Positions 33,989-45,329 of a stretch of DNA of 64,000 nucleotides are shown here, piece by piece (within the stretch, counting starts at the first letter, position 1; each line of letters opens with the position of its first letter). The position numbers were made by a program, and so were the translations under genes. The notes beneath the pieces were generated by a model. The model did no database searches, had not been told where the DNA came from, and was given only the letters and a program-made list of their open reading frames with translations. Source of the stretch: an uncultured Flavobacteriaceae bacterium (GTDB lineage Bacteria > Bacteroidota > Bacteroidia > Flavobacteriales > Flavobacteriaceae); NCBI GenBank assembly GCA_947494325.1, contig CANLUS010000007.1:124001-188000 (forward strand), in the 5' to 3' direction.

Positions 33989-34798
33989 TTATTGAACTGT
34001 ATAGCTCACTGTATCTGCTTGAGAGAGTCTAAAGTATCCGAAAGGGAAATTAGCAGGGTTCGTTTCATTTTTGCAATTGCCTCGCACGGTGGCTGGTTGG
34101 GTTTCAAAAGGACCGCCGCCATCATCTCCACTTTGTTGTAATAAAATGAACATAAACTCATAAAAACGTTCAGAAATACCATAATTAGTAATTGTTATTT
34201 CATTTCCTACCTCTAAATCTTCATCTGAATAAAACGCGAAAATCTGATTTCCATCTGTAAATTCATCATCATAAACTTCTGATGAGGTATCCGTATCTGT
34301 TCGAAATTGATAAAAATAGAAGTTCTCTTCATTCACAGGATCTGTATAAAATGCTTTTATTTCAATTTCGTCTCCAGAAAATCCTCCATCGTTTTTTTGT
34401 TCAACTGTATCAACGGAAGTTACTGACATTAACGTTTCAGTGGCGGTATAAGTTTCTCCATTATAACTAATGTTTAATGTATACGATGCATCAATTTCAG
34501 GAACAAAATTACCATTGACGTACGTTCCGGTATTATTAACTTCTTCAAAATTAAAGACAACATTATCTTCATTGGTTACGGTCACTATGGCATCATTCGC
34601 AGGCGGTACGTTTTCATCAAAATAAGGCGCAGAGAGTGTTAATTTTATAAGTTGTTCATTACCCAGAGTACCTTTAAACCAGTTAATAGAAGCATCTATT
34701 ACCAATCGCGGAGGAGCATTAGGAACATCTACATCAATTACATCTTCACAAGAAGTGACTAATAAACTTAACATTACTATGTAATATAATTTTCTCAT
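33989..34798 (-). CDS. DUF4249 lipoprotein partner of a TonB-dependent receptor
   Basis: The 269-residue protein begins with a lipoprotein signal (LSLLVTSCED, cysteine about 17). The mature region has an Ig-like beta-rich part with RLVIDASINWFKG and YTLNISYNGETYTA, as in DUF4249. These lipoproteins are regularly encoded next to TonB receptors and probably sit on the outer membrane as substrate-binding or plug-like partners. It begins two bases after the receptor stop, so the two are co-translated. The substrate is unknown. Confidence 0.87.
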   Translation of the reverse strand: MRKLYYIVMLSLLVTSCEDVIDVDVPNAPPRLVIDASINWFKGTLGNEQLIKLTLSAPYFDENVPPANDAIVTVTNEDNVVFNFEEVNNTGTYVNGNFVPEIDASYTLNISYNGETYTATETLMSVTSVDTVEQKNDGGFSGDEIEIKAFYTDPVNEENFYFYQFRTDTDTSSEVYDDEFTDGNQIFAFYSDEDLEVGNEITITNYGISERFYEFMFILLQQSGDDGGGPFETQPATVRGNCKNETNPANFPFGYFRLSQADTVSYTVQ

Positions 34799-34800
34799 TG

Positions 34801-37173
34801 CTAAAATTTAAAATTATAAGATACTGATGGAATGATTCCGAAAATAGATAATCGAGTTGCTTCATTTCCTCCTGTTTCATTGTTTCGATCGAATGAAATG
34901 GAAGCCGCATTCTTACGATTGTAAACATTATAAATACCAAATACCCATTCGCTTTGCCACCCTTTTTTTCTAGAAGGTTTAGGAGTGTAGTTCAACGAAA
35001 CATCTAATCGATGATAGGCTGGTAATCTGTCTGCATTTCTGTTGCTAAAACTTGGAACTGTAATTCCATTGTATACATATTGACCATTTGGATACGTGGT
35101 AGGTTGTCCGGTCTGAAATAAGAAATTAGAATTTAATTTCCATTTTTTTGAAAATTCGTAACTCCCGGTAATCGAAATATCGTGTGTTTTGTCATATGGG
35201 GTATTGTACCAATCTCCGTTATTAATACCGAGTTCTGATGACGTTCTTCCAGCCGTTAATTGTTCAGATTTTGAAAGGGTATAAGCCAACCATCCTTTAA
35301 ATCTTCCTTCACTTTTACGCAATAGAATTTCGAGCCCATAAGCGCGAGCTTCACCATTGAGGATTACACGCTCTATCGCGTCGTTTGCTATTAAGTCGGC
35401 ACCATCAATATAGTCAATTCTGTTTTCTATAGTTTTGTAGAAACTTTCAATCTCAAGAGAAAGACCCGAGTTGAAATTTTTGAAATAACCTACCGCAAAC
35501 TGATCTAATAATTGAGGTTTTACATATTTTCCACTTGGTGTCCAAATATCTAACGGAGTTGGTGAACTAGTGTTAGACAATAAATGCAAATACTGGCTTA
35601 ATCTATTGTAACTTGCCTTTACCGAAGAGGTATTCGTTAATTGGTACGATAGAGAAGCTCTTGGTTCAAAATTACTAAATGAAGCAATAACATCACTTCT
35701 CTTGAAAGTCTCTACTCCAATTGGTGTAACTTGTTCATAAATTTGAAAATCTTCATTGAAGATAACCGCTTGATCGTTTTGATAACTATTCAATTCATCT
35801 TGGCCTAATCTCGAAAAAGTACTAAATCGCAAGCCGTAGGAAACAGATAATCTGTCGGATAGTTTGTGTTCTGCATCGATATACAGTGCATTTTCAAAGG
35901 CATATTTGTCAATTAGCTTTTTGCGATTTATTCCAGAAGTAGGAGTAGAAGGTTTAATTTCACCAGGATTGAACTTATGATAAATGCTATTGAGTCCGTA
36001 TTGCAGTTTAAAGGTATCACTGATATAATGTTTCAAATCATATTTTACATTAAAATTTTGAATACCTGAATTCCAATCAAACTCAACAAAATTAAGTTTT
36101 AAACCGTAATAATAATCAGAGTAAATCAGAGATAGATTCGAAAAGAGTTTGTCTGAAAATAAGTGATTCCATCGAAAATTCACCAAAGTGTTTCCGTAGG
36201 TATTATCGAAACTATCTGCAATTCGAAAAACATCCCTACCAAAATATCCAGACAAATAAATGTTATTTCGATCATTTAATCTATAACTTAATTTGGTGTT
36301 TAAATCATAAAAATACGCCACATTATTATTGTCAAATAGAGGTAAAAATAAGTGGGCGTAAGAACTACGTCCGCCTAATAGAAAGGATCCTTTTTCTTTT
36401 TTTAATGGCCCTTCGAGTAACAACCTACTCGATACAATGCCAACTCCGCCGTTGGCATGAAACTCCTTATTATTACCTTCTTTTTGGTAGATGTCTAAAA
36501 CCGAAGAAACTCTTCCTCCATAACGAGCCGGAATACCACCCTTATAAAGTTTTATATCTTTAATTGCATCAGGATTAAATACTGAGAAGAAGCCAAATAA
36601 ATGTGAGGAGTTATAAATTGTTGCCTCATCTAAAAGGATGAGGTTTTGGTCAGCGGCTCCACCACGAACATTAAAACCAGAAGAGCCTTCACCCGCATTT
36701 GTAACTCCAGGTAACAAGGTTATTGATTTAATGATGTCAGCTTCGCCCAAAACAACTGGAATCTGTTTTATAGTAGCAGAAGTAAGTGTGTTTACACTCA
36801 TTTGAGGGGCTCTAATATTTAGTTTCTCAACATTCTTTTTAATGATCACTTCGTTTAATGTTTCTGAAGACTCTACGAGCTTAAAATTTTTAGAGACGTT
36901 TTGAGTAAGTGCTATAGTTTCGGTAATCTCATTAAAACCAACATAACTAATTAAAACTTTGTACGTGCCTTCAGGTAAGGTGATCGAGTAGAAACCGTAT
37001 TCATTGGTAGTAGTACCGGTTTTCAATTCGGGAAAAACAATGGTCACACCAATGAGGGTCTCATTACTTTTTTGTTCAGTAATTGTTCCGCTTAGCGTAA
37101 ATTTTTCTTGAGAAAAAAGAGAGAAGTTTAATAAAAAGGCAGCTAAAAAAAGAATCTTTTTTATACTATTCAT
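34801..37173 (-). CDS. TonB-dependent receptor with carboxypeptidase-like N-terminal domain
   Basis: The 790-residue outer-membrane protein has a signal peptide (1-21, ending SLFSQ), a CarboxypepD_reg-like domain (about 25-105: LSGTITEQKSNETLIGVTI), a plug domain (about 120-230: GFNVRGGAADQNLILLD) and a beta-barrel ending in YNFKF. It imports a substrate with energy from TonB-ExbBD. Length is typical of the group paired with DUF4249 rather than of SusC. No sugar or metal genes lie beside it, so the ligand is not suggested by context. Confidence 0.94.
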   Translation of the reverse strand: MNSIKKILFLAAFLLNFSLFSQEKFTLSGTITEQKSNETLIGVTIVFPELKTGTTTNEYGFYSITLPEGTYKVLISYVGFNEITETIALTQNVSKNFKLVESSETLNEVIIKKNVEKLNIRAPQMSVNTLTSATIKQIPVVLGEADIIKSITLLPGVTNAGEGSSGFNVRGGAADQNLILLDEATIYNSSHLFGFFSVFNPDAIKDIKLYKGGIPARYGGRVSSVLDIYQKEGNNKEFHANGGVGIVSSRLLLEGPLKKEKGSFLLGGRSSYAHLFLPLFDNNNVAYFYDLNTKLSYRLNDRNNIYLSGYFGRDVFRIADSFDNTYGNTLVNFRWNHLFSDKLFSNLSLIYSDYYYGLKLNFVEFDWNSGIQNFNVKYDLKHYISDTFKLQYGLNSIYHKFNPGEIKPSTPTSGINRKKLIDKYAFENALYIDAEHKLSDRLSVSYGLRFSTFSRLGQDELNSYQNDQAVIFNEDFQIYEQVTPIGVETFKRSDVIASFSNFEPRASLSYQLTNTSSVKASYNRLSQYLHLLSNTSSPTPLDIWTPSGKYVKPQLLDQFAVGYFKNFNSGLSLEIESFYKTIENRIDYIDGADLIANDAIERVILNGEARAYGLEILLRKSEGRFKGWLAYTLSKSEQLTAGRTSSELGINNGDWYNTPYDKTHDISITGSYEFSKKWKLNSNFLFQTGQPTTYPNGQYVYNGITVPSFSNRNADRLPAYHRLDVSLNYTPKPSRKKGWQSEWVFGIYNVYNRKNAASISFDRNNETGGNEATRLSIFGIIPSVSYNFKF

Positions 37174-37410
37174 AAGGGGTAATTTACCTATGGTATGTTG
37201 AATGATAGCGCTTCGTCACGCTCTTTTGTCAAAGCTATAAAAAAGGGCCTAAAGAAGTGCTTAGGAATTGTTAAAAAATATTTTTTTCAGAAAATTAATT
37301 ATTAAATGTGACTTTTTGAGTACTTGCGTGTCATACTAGTGTAACATGATTTAGGAAAAGTTACATTTAGAAAGTTTTTTATAAGAGAGTTGTTGAATTA
37401 GTTAGTTAAT

Positions 37411-37447
37411 AAAAAAGCAGGTAACGAGATGTTAACCTGCTTTTTTT
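37411..37447 (-). terminator. Terminator downstream of icd
   Basis: On the minus strand a stem with arms AAAAAGCAGGT and ACCTGCTTTTT is followed by T residues, 19 bases after the icd stop. Confidence 0.88.
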
Positions 37448-37465
37448 ATCAATTAAAATGGCATT

Positions 37466-39706
<2,241 letters not shown>

Positions 39707-39723
39707 TTAAAATTTTAGTGATG

Positions 39724-39731
39724 CAAATATA
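39724..39731 (-). promoter_or_regulatory. -7 box (TATATTTG) of icd
   Basis: Minus-strand TAnnTTTG match ending 32 bases before the icd ATG at 39691. Confidence 0.55.
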
Positions 39732-39784
39732 GTATTTATATGTACATTATTTAAGTATGCGTTAATCGAGATTTTTTACATGAA

Positions 39785-39815
39785 AAAGCACCTTATCGGG
39801 AAAATAAGGTGCTTA
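39785..39815 (-). terminator. Orphan terminator between rplS and icd
   Basis: Perfect 11-pair stem (AAGCACCTTAT and its complement), loop of seven, followed on the minus strand by TTTTT. No coding gene ends here, so it may terminate an unannotated RNA. Confidence 0.75.
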
Positions 39816-39820
39816 AAAAA

Positions 39821-39889
39821 CGTTTTTAATAATAAATTTTATCTTTAATTGTGCGCTAAACACTCGATTATGAAATTTTATTAAAAACG
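39821..39889. repeat. Inverted repeat in the icd-rplS gap
   Basis: The left arm CGTTTTTAATAATAAATTT pairs with the right arm AAATTTTATTAAAAACG with a three-base bulge, leaving a loop of about 30 bases. It lies next to the orphan terminator and could be part of a structured RNA or a protein-binding site. Confidence 0.55.
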
Positions 39890-40119
39890 CTATTGAAAAA
39901 CGATTTCTCGTTAGTTGTAAAACCTAAATAAGCTCATAGTGTGCTAGTTCATAGCAAATAAAAAAAAAGGGATAATTTTAATTCAAACCTAGATTTTACA
40001 CTTCAAATATACAGTTTGATTCGTTTTTCTAATTGAAAATCAATAGTTTAATTATTAACTCCTTATAAACATCTGTTATTAACAATTGTTGATAAGTTAT
40101 AATTGTAATTATAAAAAAA

Positions 40120-40155
40120 ACTAAAGCCATACTAGTAAAACTAATATGGCTTTTA
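40120..40155 (-). terminator. Second orphan terminator-like hairpin between rplS and icd
   Basis: Arms AAAGCCATA and TATGGCTTT continue inward after one mismatch; the minus strand follows with AGTTTTTTTT. It lies about 480 bases beyond the rplS stop and has no coding gene. Confidence 0.65.
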
Positions 40156-40577
40156 GCTGAAACATTTAACTCAAGTTGTTATTACGAATAATAACGCTTG
40201 CTATTTATGGAAACAGCATACTCAGTTAACGTATTTCTTAAAATATTTCTCCATTAATATTATCAGTTTTCACCTCTAATTTTAATTTTCAAAATATTTT
40301 AATGTTTTTCATATCTCAATATCGCCAATTATTCATGCTAAATACTTAGTGTTATTTTAACGAGATATAGAAAACAAAAAGAACGTTCTTCTTTTGTAAC
40401 TTCTAATTCTTATACTGCGTCTATGCTAAATTTTAATTTACATTAATCTTTATCATATTCACCGAAATTCCTTAAAAATTACGTTGTAAATGTAAGCAGC
40501 TTAGTTAAAACGGCAAGAAAATTAAAGCGTTAGTTATTAATAAGATATGAAAATGGCTTTTCAACATTTGTTAATAA

Positions 40578-40611
40578 TAAAAGCCGATTTGAAATTTCAA
40601 ATCGGCTTTTA
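40578..40611 (-). terminator. Terminator of rplS
   Basis: A near-perfect palindrome (AAAAGCCGATTTGAAA and complement) located 24 bases after the rplS stop, with U-rich arm on the transcript. Confidence 0.85.
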
Positions 40612-40634
40612 AATTCTTTTTATATGAAGTCAAA

Positions 40635-40985
40635 TTATCTTCTTGCTTCTTTAATTCTAGCTTTCTTACCTGTAAGATTTCTAAAGTAATAGATTCTAGC
40701 TCTTCTTACTTTACCTCTCTTTTCAACTTCAATTTTTTGAATGGCCGGCAAGTTGATAGGGAAAATACGTTCAACCCCAACAGTACCTGACATTTTTTTA
40801 ATTGTAAATGTTTCAGATGATCCTGAGCCTCTACGTTGTATTACGACTCCTTTGAAAAACTGAATACGTGTTTTGTTTCCTTCTTTAATTTCGTAGTATA
40901 CAGTAATTGTATCTCCTGCTGAAAATTCAGGAAGGTCGTTTTTGGTAACAAATTCGTCTTGTACAAATTTTACTAAAGATTCCAT
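40635..40985 (-). CDS. rplS: 50S ribosomal protein L19
   Basis: Ribosomal protein at the interface of the subunits. The 116-residue sequence has the L19 signatures [42 protein letters not shown] and the C-terminal [20 protein letters not shown]. Length is standard. It lies downstream of trmD on the same strand, as in many bacteria, but 121 bases away with its own -7 box. Confidence 0.98.
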   Translation of the reverse strand: MESLVKFVQDEFVTKNDLPEFSAGDTITVYYEIKEGNKTRIQFFKGVVIQRRGSGSSETFTIKKMSGTVGVERIFPINLPAIQKIEVEKRGKVRRARIYYFRNLTGKKARIKEARR

Positions 40986-41053
40986 TGTTTTATTTTTTAA
41001 TTGTTTAACAAACTAACATTCACGATTCTCGTCAGAGGTTAATTTTGAGTTTG

Positions 41054-41061
41054 CAAAAATA
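41054..41061 (-). promoter_or_regulatory. -7 box (TATTTTTG) of rplS
   Basis: Minus-strand TAnnTTTG match 68 bases before the rplS ATG, leaving a leader of about 65 bases between trmD and rplS. Confidence 0.5.
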
Positions 41062-41106
41062 AAACTTTTTTTAACTATATCACGACTAAATGAAAAAAAA
41101 TATTTT

Positions 41107-41787
41107 CTATTGTTTTTTTAGGATATCGGGACGTATCTGTTTTGTGCGCTCTAGTGCTTGTTCTGACCTCCAGGCTTCAATTTTTGGGAAATTACCAGAC
41201 AGTAAAATATCAGGTACTTTGGTGTTATTATAATCTGCCGGCCTTGTATATACAGGAGGTGCAAGTATATCGTCTTGAAACGAATCTGTCAATGCTGATG
41301 TTTCGTCACCAATGACACCCGGTATTAAACGAATGATGCTGTCGCACAATACAGCGGCTCCTAGCTCACCACCACTCAGTACATAGTCACCGATAGAAAT
41401 TTCTTTCGTAATAAATAAGTCGCGAACGCGTTGATCTACTCCTTTATAATGTCCACAGAGTATGATGATATTTTTAGCAAGGGAAAGACCATTCGCTGTT
41501 TTTTGATTTAATACCTGAGCATCTGGTGTCATGTATATAATTTCATCATAGTTGCGCTCCGCAACTAATTTACCAATACATTTATCTATCGGTTCAATCA
41601 TAAGAACCATGCCAGCACCACCACCAAACTGAGTATCGTCTATTTTACCATATTTATTAACAGCATAATCTCTTAAGTTATGAAAATGAACTTCTACAAG
41701 GCCTTTTTTGATACCTCTTTTTATAATAGAATGTTCAAACGGACTTTTTATGAGTTCCGGAGAAACGGTAATAATATCTATTCGCAT
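41107..41787 (-). CDS. trmD: tRNA (guanine-N1-)-methyltransferase
   Basis: TrmD methylates G37 next to the anticodon and prevents frameshifting. The 226-residue SPOUT protein has [13 protein letters not shown] at the start, [10 protein letters not shown], the knot motifs [13 protein letters not shown] and [11 protein letters not shown], and the C-terminal helix with [10 protein letters not shown]. Length is typical. It is followed by rplS, the usual neighbour. Its own -7 box lies just before the start codon. Confidence 0.98.
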   Translation of the reverse strand: MRIDIITVSPELIKSPFEHSIIKRGIKKGLVEVHFHNLRDYAVNKYGKIDDTQFGGGAGMVLMIEPIDKCIGKLVAERNYDEIIYMTPDAQVLNQKTANGLSLAKNIIILCGHYKGVDQRVRDLFITKEISIGDYVLSGGELGAAVLCDSIIRLIPGVIGDETSALTDSFQDDILAPPVYTRPADYNNTKVPDILLSGNFPKIEAWRSEQALERTKQIRPDILKKQ

Positions 41788-41791
41788 ACAG

Positions 41792-41799
41792 CAAAAATA
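41792..41799 (-). promoter_or_regulatory. -7 box (TATTTTTG) of trmD, leaderless
   Basis: Minus-strand TAnnTTTG match with four bases between its final G and the ATG at 41787, so the mRNA should start at or beside the start codon. Confidence 0.6.
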
Positions 41800-41978
41800 C
41801 TATTTTTAAAGTGTTTATTATTTAAGTTTTGTACAATTCGTTGATTCTAAAGAATTAAGACAAAAAGAGGTAAAGTAAATTATTTTTTAGTTGTAAACTT
41901 TATTCGAAATAGGCAATAAGTCTAATGGCAAAAACGTTATTTAATCTACCCTACGGTTTCACTAAAAATATCACAAGT

Positions 41979-42716
41979 ATGAGAATTTTTACTTTAAGTA
42001 GGTTGCTCCTTTTTATTATTTTTCTTTTTATTTATCAATGTATTTTAGCTCAAACTGCTGAGGAGGAAGCGCAAGAAATGCTCGAACTTGTTAATGAAAT
42101 TAGGGCGGCTCGCGGAATACCATTGTTAAGATTGAATACAGAATTGAACAAAGCTGCTTACGATCATTCCGACGATATGGCACGCAATAATTACTTCAGT
42201 CATACTGGGTTAAACGGATCAAATTTTTCCCAACGAATTCAGGCAACTGGTTATAATGGATCTCCTAGAGGAGAGAATATTGCTGCAGGAAATTCTTCAG
42301 TGATAAACACATTTAATCAATGGTTAAATAGTGAAGGACATTTAAATAATATGTTGAATAGAAATTCGGATGAAATGGGAATTGGACATGCTTCTTTCAA
42401 TGGGTCAAGGTATACACATTATTGGACACAAGTTTTTGGGAAGTCGAATCAAACCTTGTCAAATAACGAAGAGGTTGCAATTAAAAACCTCAAAATTTAT
42501 CCCAATCCTGTAAAAGATATATTGAATTTAAATTTTAAAGAGCCCTTTGGAGATCAAGTGCAAATAAAGTTAATGTCCGTTACTGGACAAATTGTCTTTC
42601 AGCAATTAAATGATCGTAATATCTCCGAAATGAAATTGAATATTGGGCACCTACCTACTGGAATTTACTTTTTATATTTTAAAAATAGTAATATCCGTAA
42701 AATTGTAAAATATTAA
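41979..42716 (+). CDS. Secreted CAP/SCP-domain protein with T9SS sorting tail
   Basis: Starting at the ATG at 41979 the 245-residue protein has a good signal peptide (ending ILAQ); an earlier ATG at 41925 adds 18 residues before the signal and is less likely. Residues about 30-155 form a CAP domain: AAYDHSDDMARNNYFSHTG, GENIAAGNSS, SEGHLNNML and HYWTQVFG with the usual His and Glu residues. Residues about 170-245 are a type A T9SS tail (IYPNPVKDILNL, PTGIYFLYF, KIVKY), so it is exported through the outer membrane and attached or released. Its last bases overlap the convergent esterase gene. Confidence 0.92.
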   Translation: MRIFTLSRLLLFIIFLFIYQCILAQTAEEEAQEMLELVNEIRAARGIPLLRLNTELNKAAYDHSDDMARNNYFSHTGLNGSNFSQRIQATGYNGSPRGENIAAGNSSVINTFNQWLNSEGHLNNMLNRNSDEMGIGHASFNGSRYTHYWTQVFGKSNQTLSNNEEVAIKNLKIYPNPVKDILNLNFKEPFGDQVQIKLMSVTGQIVFQQLNDRNISEMKLNIGHLPTGIYFLYFKNSNIRKIVKY

Positions 42717-43573
42717 TATTGATGAAATGCCTGCGATACAAAATGTAAAACTTTTGGTAATGAAGCGCGCCAGTATGTCCAGTTGTGAGCTCCATCTCTA
42801 ACTCGGTATTCATGAGGAATTTGCTTCTTGGTTAACGCAATATGAGCCAAGCTATTTCCTTCGTATAAAAAATCATCATCACCGCAATCAATATACCACC
42901 TCACAGATTTTAATTTTTCGACACTCGAGCTCTTAATTAGTTCAATTGCATTGTGCTTTTTAAAATAGGAAACTAGTTGCTTTTCTGTAAATTTTTGATA
43001 TTTAGGGATGCGTGCTTTAAGTTGCTCAATGGTTAACGGACCTACATACGCACTCAGTGGACATGCCGATGAAAATAATTCAGGACGATGCAATGCATAC
43101 ATAAAAGAACCACCACCGCCCATAGACAATCCGGCGACAGCACGATAGCGTTTTTCACTTTTGATACGATATTTTTTTTCTACATATGGCATCAACTCTT
43201 CAAAAAAGAAATCTTCATAGTTCCAATTTCCTTTTAGATCATTAAAATACCCACGTTTACCAGTATTTGCATCTGGCATAATTATGATCATGGATGTGGC
43301 TTTTCCTTTTTTTATGGCCGTATCGGTAATACGCAATACTTCACCAAATTGCACCCAGCCTGTTTGGTCGTCTCCTGCACCATGTAATAAATAGAGTACA
43401 GGATAACTGCGCTTAGATGTCTCATAATCTGGTGGTAAATAGACGGCAAAATTTCGTTCTCCTTTTAAAATTTTACTAGTCATTGATACCTTATCATAAA
43501 CAGTGCCCGTCTGAGAATGAGCCAAATTTGAGAAGAGTAATAAATTACATAAAATTAAGACAAGTTTTTTCAT
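42713..43573 (-). CDS. Secreted esterase of the esterase D/feruloyl esterase type
   Basis: The 286-residue alpha/beta-hydrolase has a signal peptide (1-20, ending AHSQ), the oxyanion tract VLYLLHGAGDD, nucleophile S150 in GLSMGGG, an aspartate in YIDCGDDDF and H263 in DGAHNWTYW. This matches the putative-esterase family that includes feruloyl, acetylxylan and S-formylglutathione esterases; the real substrate is unknown. It is periplasmic or secreted. It is a single gene, overlapping the CAP-domain gene end by four bases. Confidence 0.9.
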   Translation of the reverse strand: MKKLVLILCNLLLFSNLAHSQTGTVYDKVSMTSKILKGERNFAVYLPPDYETSKRSYPVLYLLHGAGDDQTGWVQFGEVLRITDTAIKKGKATSMIIIMPDANTGKRGYFNDLKGNWNYEDFFFEELMPYVEKKYRIKSEKRYRAVAGLSMGGGGSFMYALHRPELFSSACPLSAYVGPLTIEQLKARIPKYQKFTEKQLVSYFKKHNAIELIKSSSVEKLKSVRWYIDCGDDDFLYEGNSLAHIALTKKQIPHEYRVRDGAHNWTYWRASLPKVLHFVSQAFHQY

Positions 43574-43612
43574 GATTTGGGGGATTTACGAAAGGTTGCT
43601 GGTAAAGTTAAA

Positions 43613-43643
43613 TAAAAAAAGCTTGCACAATTTGTGCAAGCTT
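43613..43643 (-). terminator. Terminator of the cold-shock gene
   Basis: A perfect stem AAGCTTGCA/TGCAAGCTT around CAATTTG, followed on the minus strand by TTTTTTT, 26 bases after the stop. Confidence 0.88.
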
Positions 43644-43668
43644 GTTAAAAGTTAAAGAATGAAGGTGT

Positions 43669-43860
43669 TTATAACACTTTTACGTTCACTGCGTTCAATC
43701 CTTTTTTTCCTTCTGCCAATTCAAATTCTACTGCATCTCCTTCTCTGATTTCATCTAATACACCTGTTACGTGTACGAAATACTCTTGTTTAGATTCATC
43801 ATCAATAATAAATCCGAATCCTTTTGAATCGTTAAAAAATTTTACTGTGCCTTTACTCAT
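43669..43860 (-). CDS. Cold-shock domain protein (CspA family)
   Basis: A 63-residue single-stranded nucleic-acid binder: MSKGTVKFFNDSKGFGFI with the RNP1 motif KGFGFI, RNP2 YFVHV, and a C-terminal GLNAVNVKVL. The ATG at 43860 is chosen because it gives the standard family N-terminus; a nine-residue extension is possible but unlikely. It acts as an RNA chaperone. It is monocistronic with a -7 box and a terminator. Confidence 0.96.
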   Translation of the reverse strand: MSKGTVKFFNDSKGFGFIIDDESKQEYFVHVTGVLDEIREGDAVEFELAEGKKGLNAVNVKVL

Positions 43861-43884
43861 TGTTGTAATGTATTGTTTATCATA

Positions 43885-43892
43885 CAAATATA
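43885..43892 (-). promoter_or_regulatory. -7 box (TATATTTG) of the cold-shock gene
   Basis: Minus-strand TAnnTTTG match 24 bases before the ATG at 43860. It overlaps the upstream alternative start codon, which further argues against the longer reading. Confidence 0.55.
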
Positions 43893-43939
43893 GGAAATTA
43901 AATTATTAAATTAGTTGGAGTGGTATATTTTATTTGAAG

Positions 43940-44812
43940 TTATAATGAGGCTTTTATCATTCGAAAATTATCGAATAAATCTTTTTTAAGGTCAATTGAG
44001 GTGTATTTTTTTTCTTTTAATAATTGAACCGTTTCTTTGTGCAAGTATTGATTAATTTCGAAAAATAAGAATCCATTTTCAGAAAGACTCGATACTGATA
44101 ATTCAGCAATTTTATCATAGAAAAGTAAAGGATTCGTATCCTTAACAAATAATGCTTGATGCGGTTCATATTGTAAAACATTAGCTTGCATTTCTTCTTT
44201 TTCTAAATTTCGTACATATGGTGGATTGCTAACAATAATATCAAAATGAAAAGTATTAGAAATCAATTCTGATAGGTTTGATGTTTTTAAAATATTGGCG
44301 TGTATAAAGTCAATAGCTACATCATTTGATTGGGCATTTATTGTTGCCATTTCTAGTGCGTTTTTAGAAACATCTATCGCATAAACATCTACGTTTGGAA
44401 TATGTTTAGCTAAAGTAATAGCAATACAACCACTACCTGTACCAATATCTAGAATACGTAAATTCGATTTTTTATTCGAAGTCTCTATTTCTTTAAGGAT
44501 CCAATGAACCAATTCTTCGGTTTCGGGTCTAGGAATTAATGTGTCTTCATTTACTTTAAATGATAAACCATAGAATTCAGTTTCTCCGATTATATATTGA
44601 ATAGGTTTTTCGTTCGCTAATTCATCAACTGCATCAAATAAAAAGTCTAACTTTTCTGATGAAATGACCTTCTGTAGATTCAATGCGCTATCGACAGATG
44701 AATAGTTGAGCTGATGCGCTATTAATAATTTATAGAACGTGTCAATTTCATTTTTTGGATATATCTGTTCTAGTTCAGAATGTAGTTTAGTCTTAAACTC
44801 AAGAAGGGTCAT
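43940..44812 (-). CDS. prmC: Peptide chain release factor N5-glutamine methyltransferase
   Basis: PrmC methylates the GGQ glutamine of RF1/RF2. The 290-residue protein has a helical N-terminal domain, PRPETEELV before the SAM domain, motif I LDIGTGSGCIAI at 121-132 and the substrate motif NPPY at 196-199. Length is typical. The start overlaps the acetyltransferase stop by ATGA. prfA is not in this window. Confidence 0.96.
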   Translation of the reverse strand: MTLLEFKTKLHSELEQIYPKNEIDTFYKLLIAHQLNYSSVDSALNLQKVISSEKLDFLFDAVDELANEKPIQYIIGETEFYGLSFKVNEDTLIPRPETEELVHWILKEIETSNKKSNLRILDIGTGSGCIAITLAKHIPNVDVYAIDVSKNALEMATINAQSNDVAIDFIHANILKTSNLSELISNTFHFDIIVSNPPYVRNLEKEEMQANVLQYEPHQALFVKDTNPLLFYDKIAELSVSSLSENGFLFFEINQYLHKETVQLLKEKKYTSIDLKKDLFDNFRMIKASL

Positions 44813-45291
44813 TGGTTTAATTCTTTAAGCATCCATACGCTACATGAAAAATGTCCAGTGTCGCCAATATGACTTGTTAAATGTTTAAATCCGTTTTTCT
44901 CATAAATATGAATTGCAGCTTTCAACGAACTTGCAGATTCTAGATAACACTGCTCATAATTAAAATCCTTAGCAGCTTCCATACATTTGTGAAAAAATAA
45001 TTGGCCATACCCGTTGCCTCTAGCTTTTGGGTCAAAATACATTTTTTGAAGTTCGCAAATAGTTTCATCAGAACCCTTCAATTGTTTGATGCCACCACCG
45101 CCCAATACTTCTCCTTCAACTTCTAATACATAATATACTTCACGATCTTTTTGGTAGGCATCATACATCGATAGTGTTTCGGGATCTTCAAAAGCAGTTC
45201 CAGTAGTTGGTAATTCAAACTCAATAAGTGCTGCTTTAATAATTTGCTCTATTTTTTTATTGTCTTCGGGCTGGATTTTTCTGATTGTCAT
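44809..45291 (-). CDS. GNAT family N-acetyltransferase
   Basis: The 160-residue protein has the GNAT pattern: central strand ICELQKMYFDPKARGNGYGQ, in which RGNGYG is the acetyl-CoA pyrophosphate loop, followed by FHKCMEAA and the end IHIYEKNGFKHL. Substrate unknown. It is translationally coupled to prmC and divergent from ribD across 38 bases. Confidence 0.9.
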   Translation of the reverse strand: MTIRKIQPEDNKKIEQIIKAALIEFELPTTGTAFEDPETLSMYDAYQKDREVYYVLEVEGEVLGGGGIKQLKGSDETICELQKMYFDPKARGNGYGQLFFHKCMEAAKDFNYEQCYLESASSLKAAIHIYEKNGFKHLTSHIGDTGHFSCSVWMLKELNQ

Positions 45292-45317
45292 GTGATTAAT
45301 AACTAAACTTTAAACTG

Positions 45318-45325
45318 TACTTTTG
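45318..45325 (+). promoter_or_regulatory. -7 box (TACTTTTG) of ribD, leaderless
   Basis: Full TAnnTTTG match with four bases between its last G and the GTG start at 45330. The gap to the divergent acetyltransferase is too short for a long leader. Confidence 0.6.
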
Positions 45326-45329
45326 TGAT

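Noticed and set aside
39900-39960. Possible tRNA-like or tmRNA-like segment in the icd-rplS gap
   Set aside because: No cloverleaf with T-loop GTTC and CCA-type end could be drawn on either strand.
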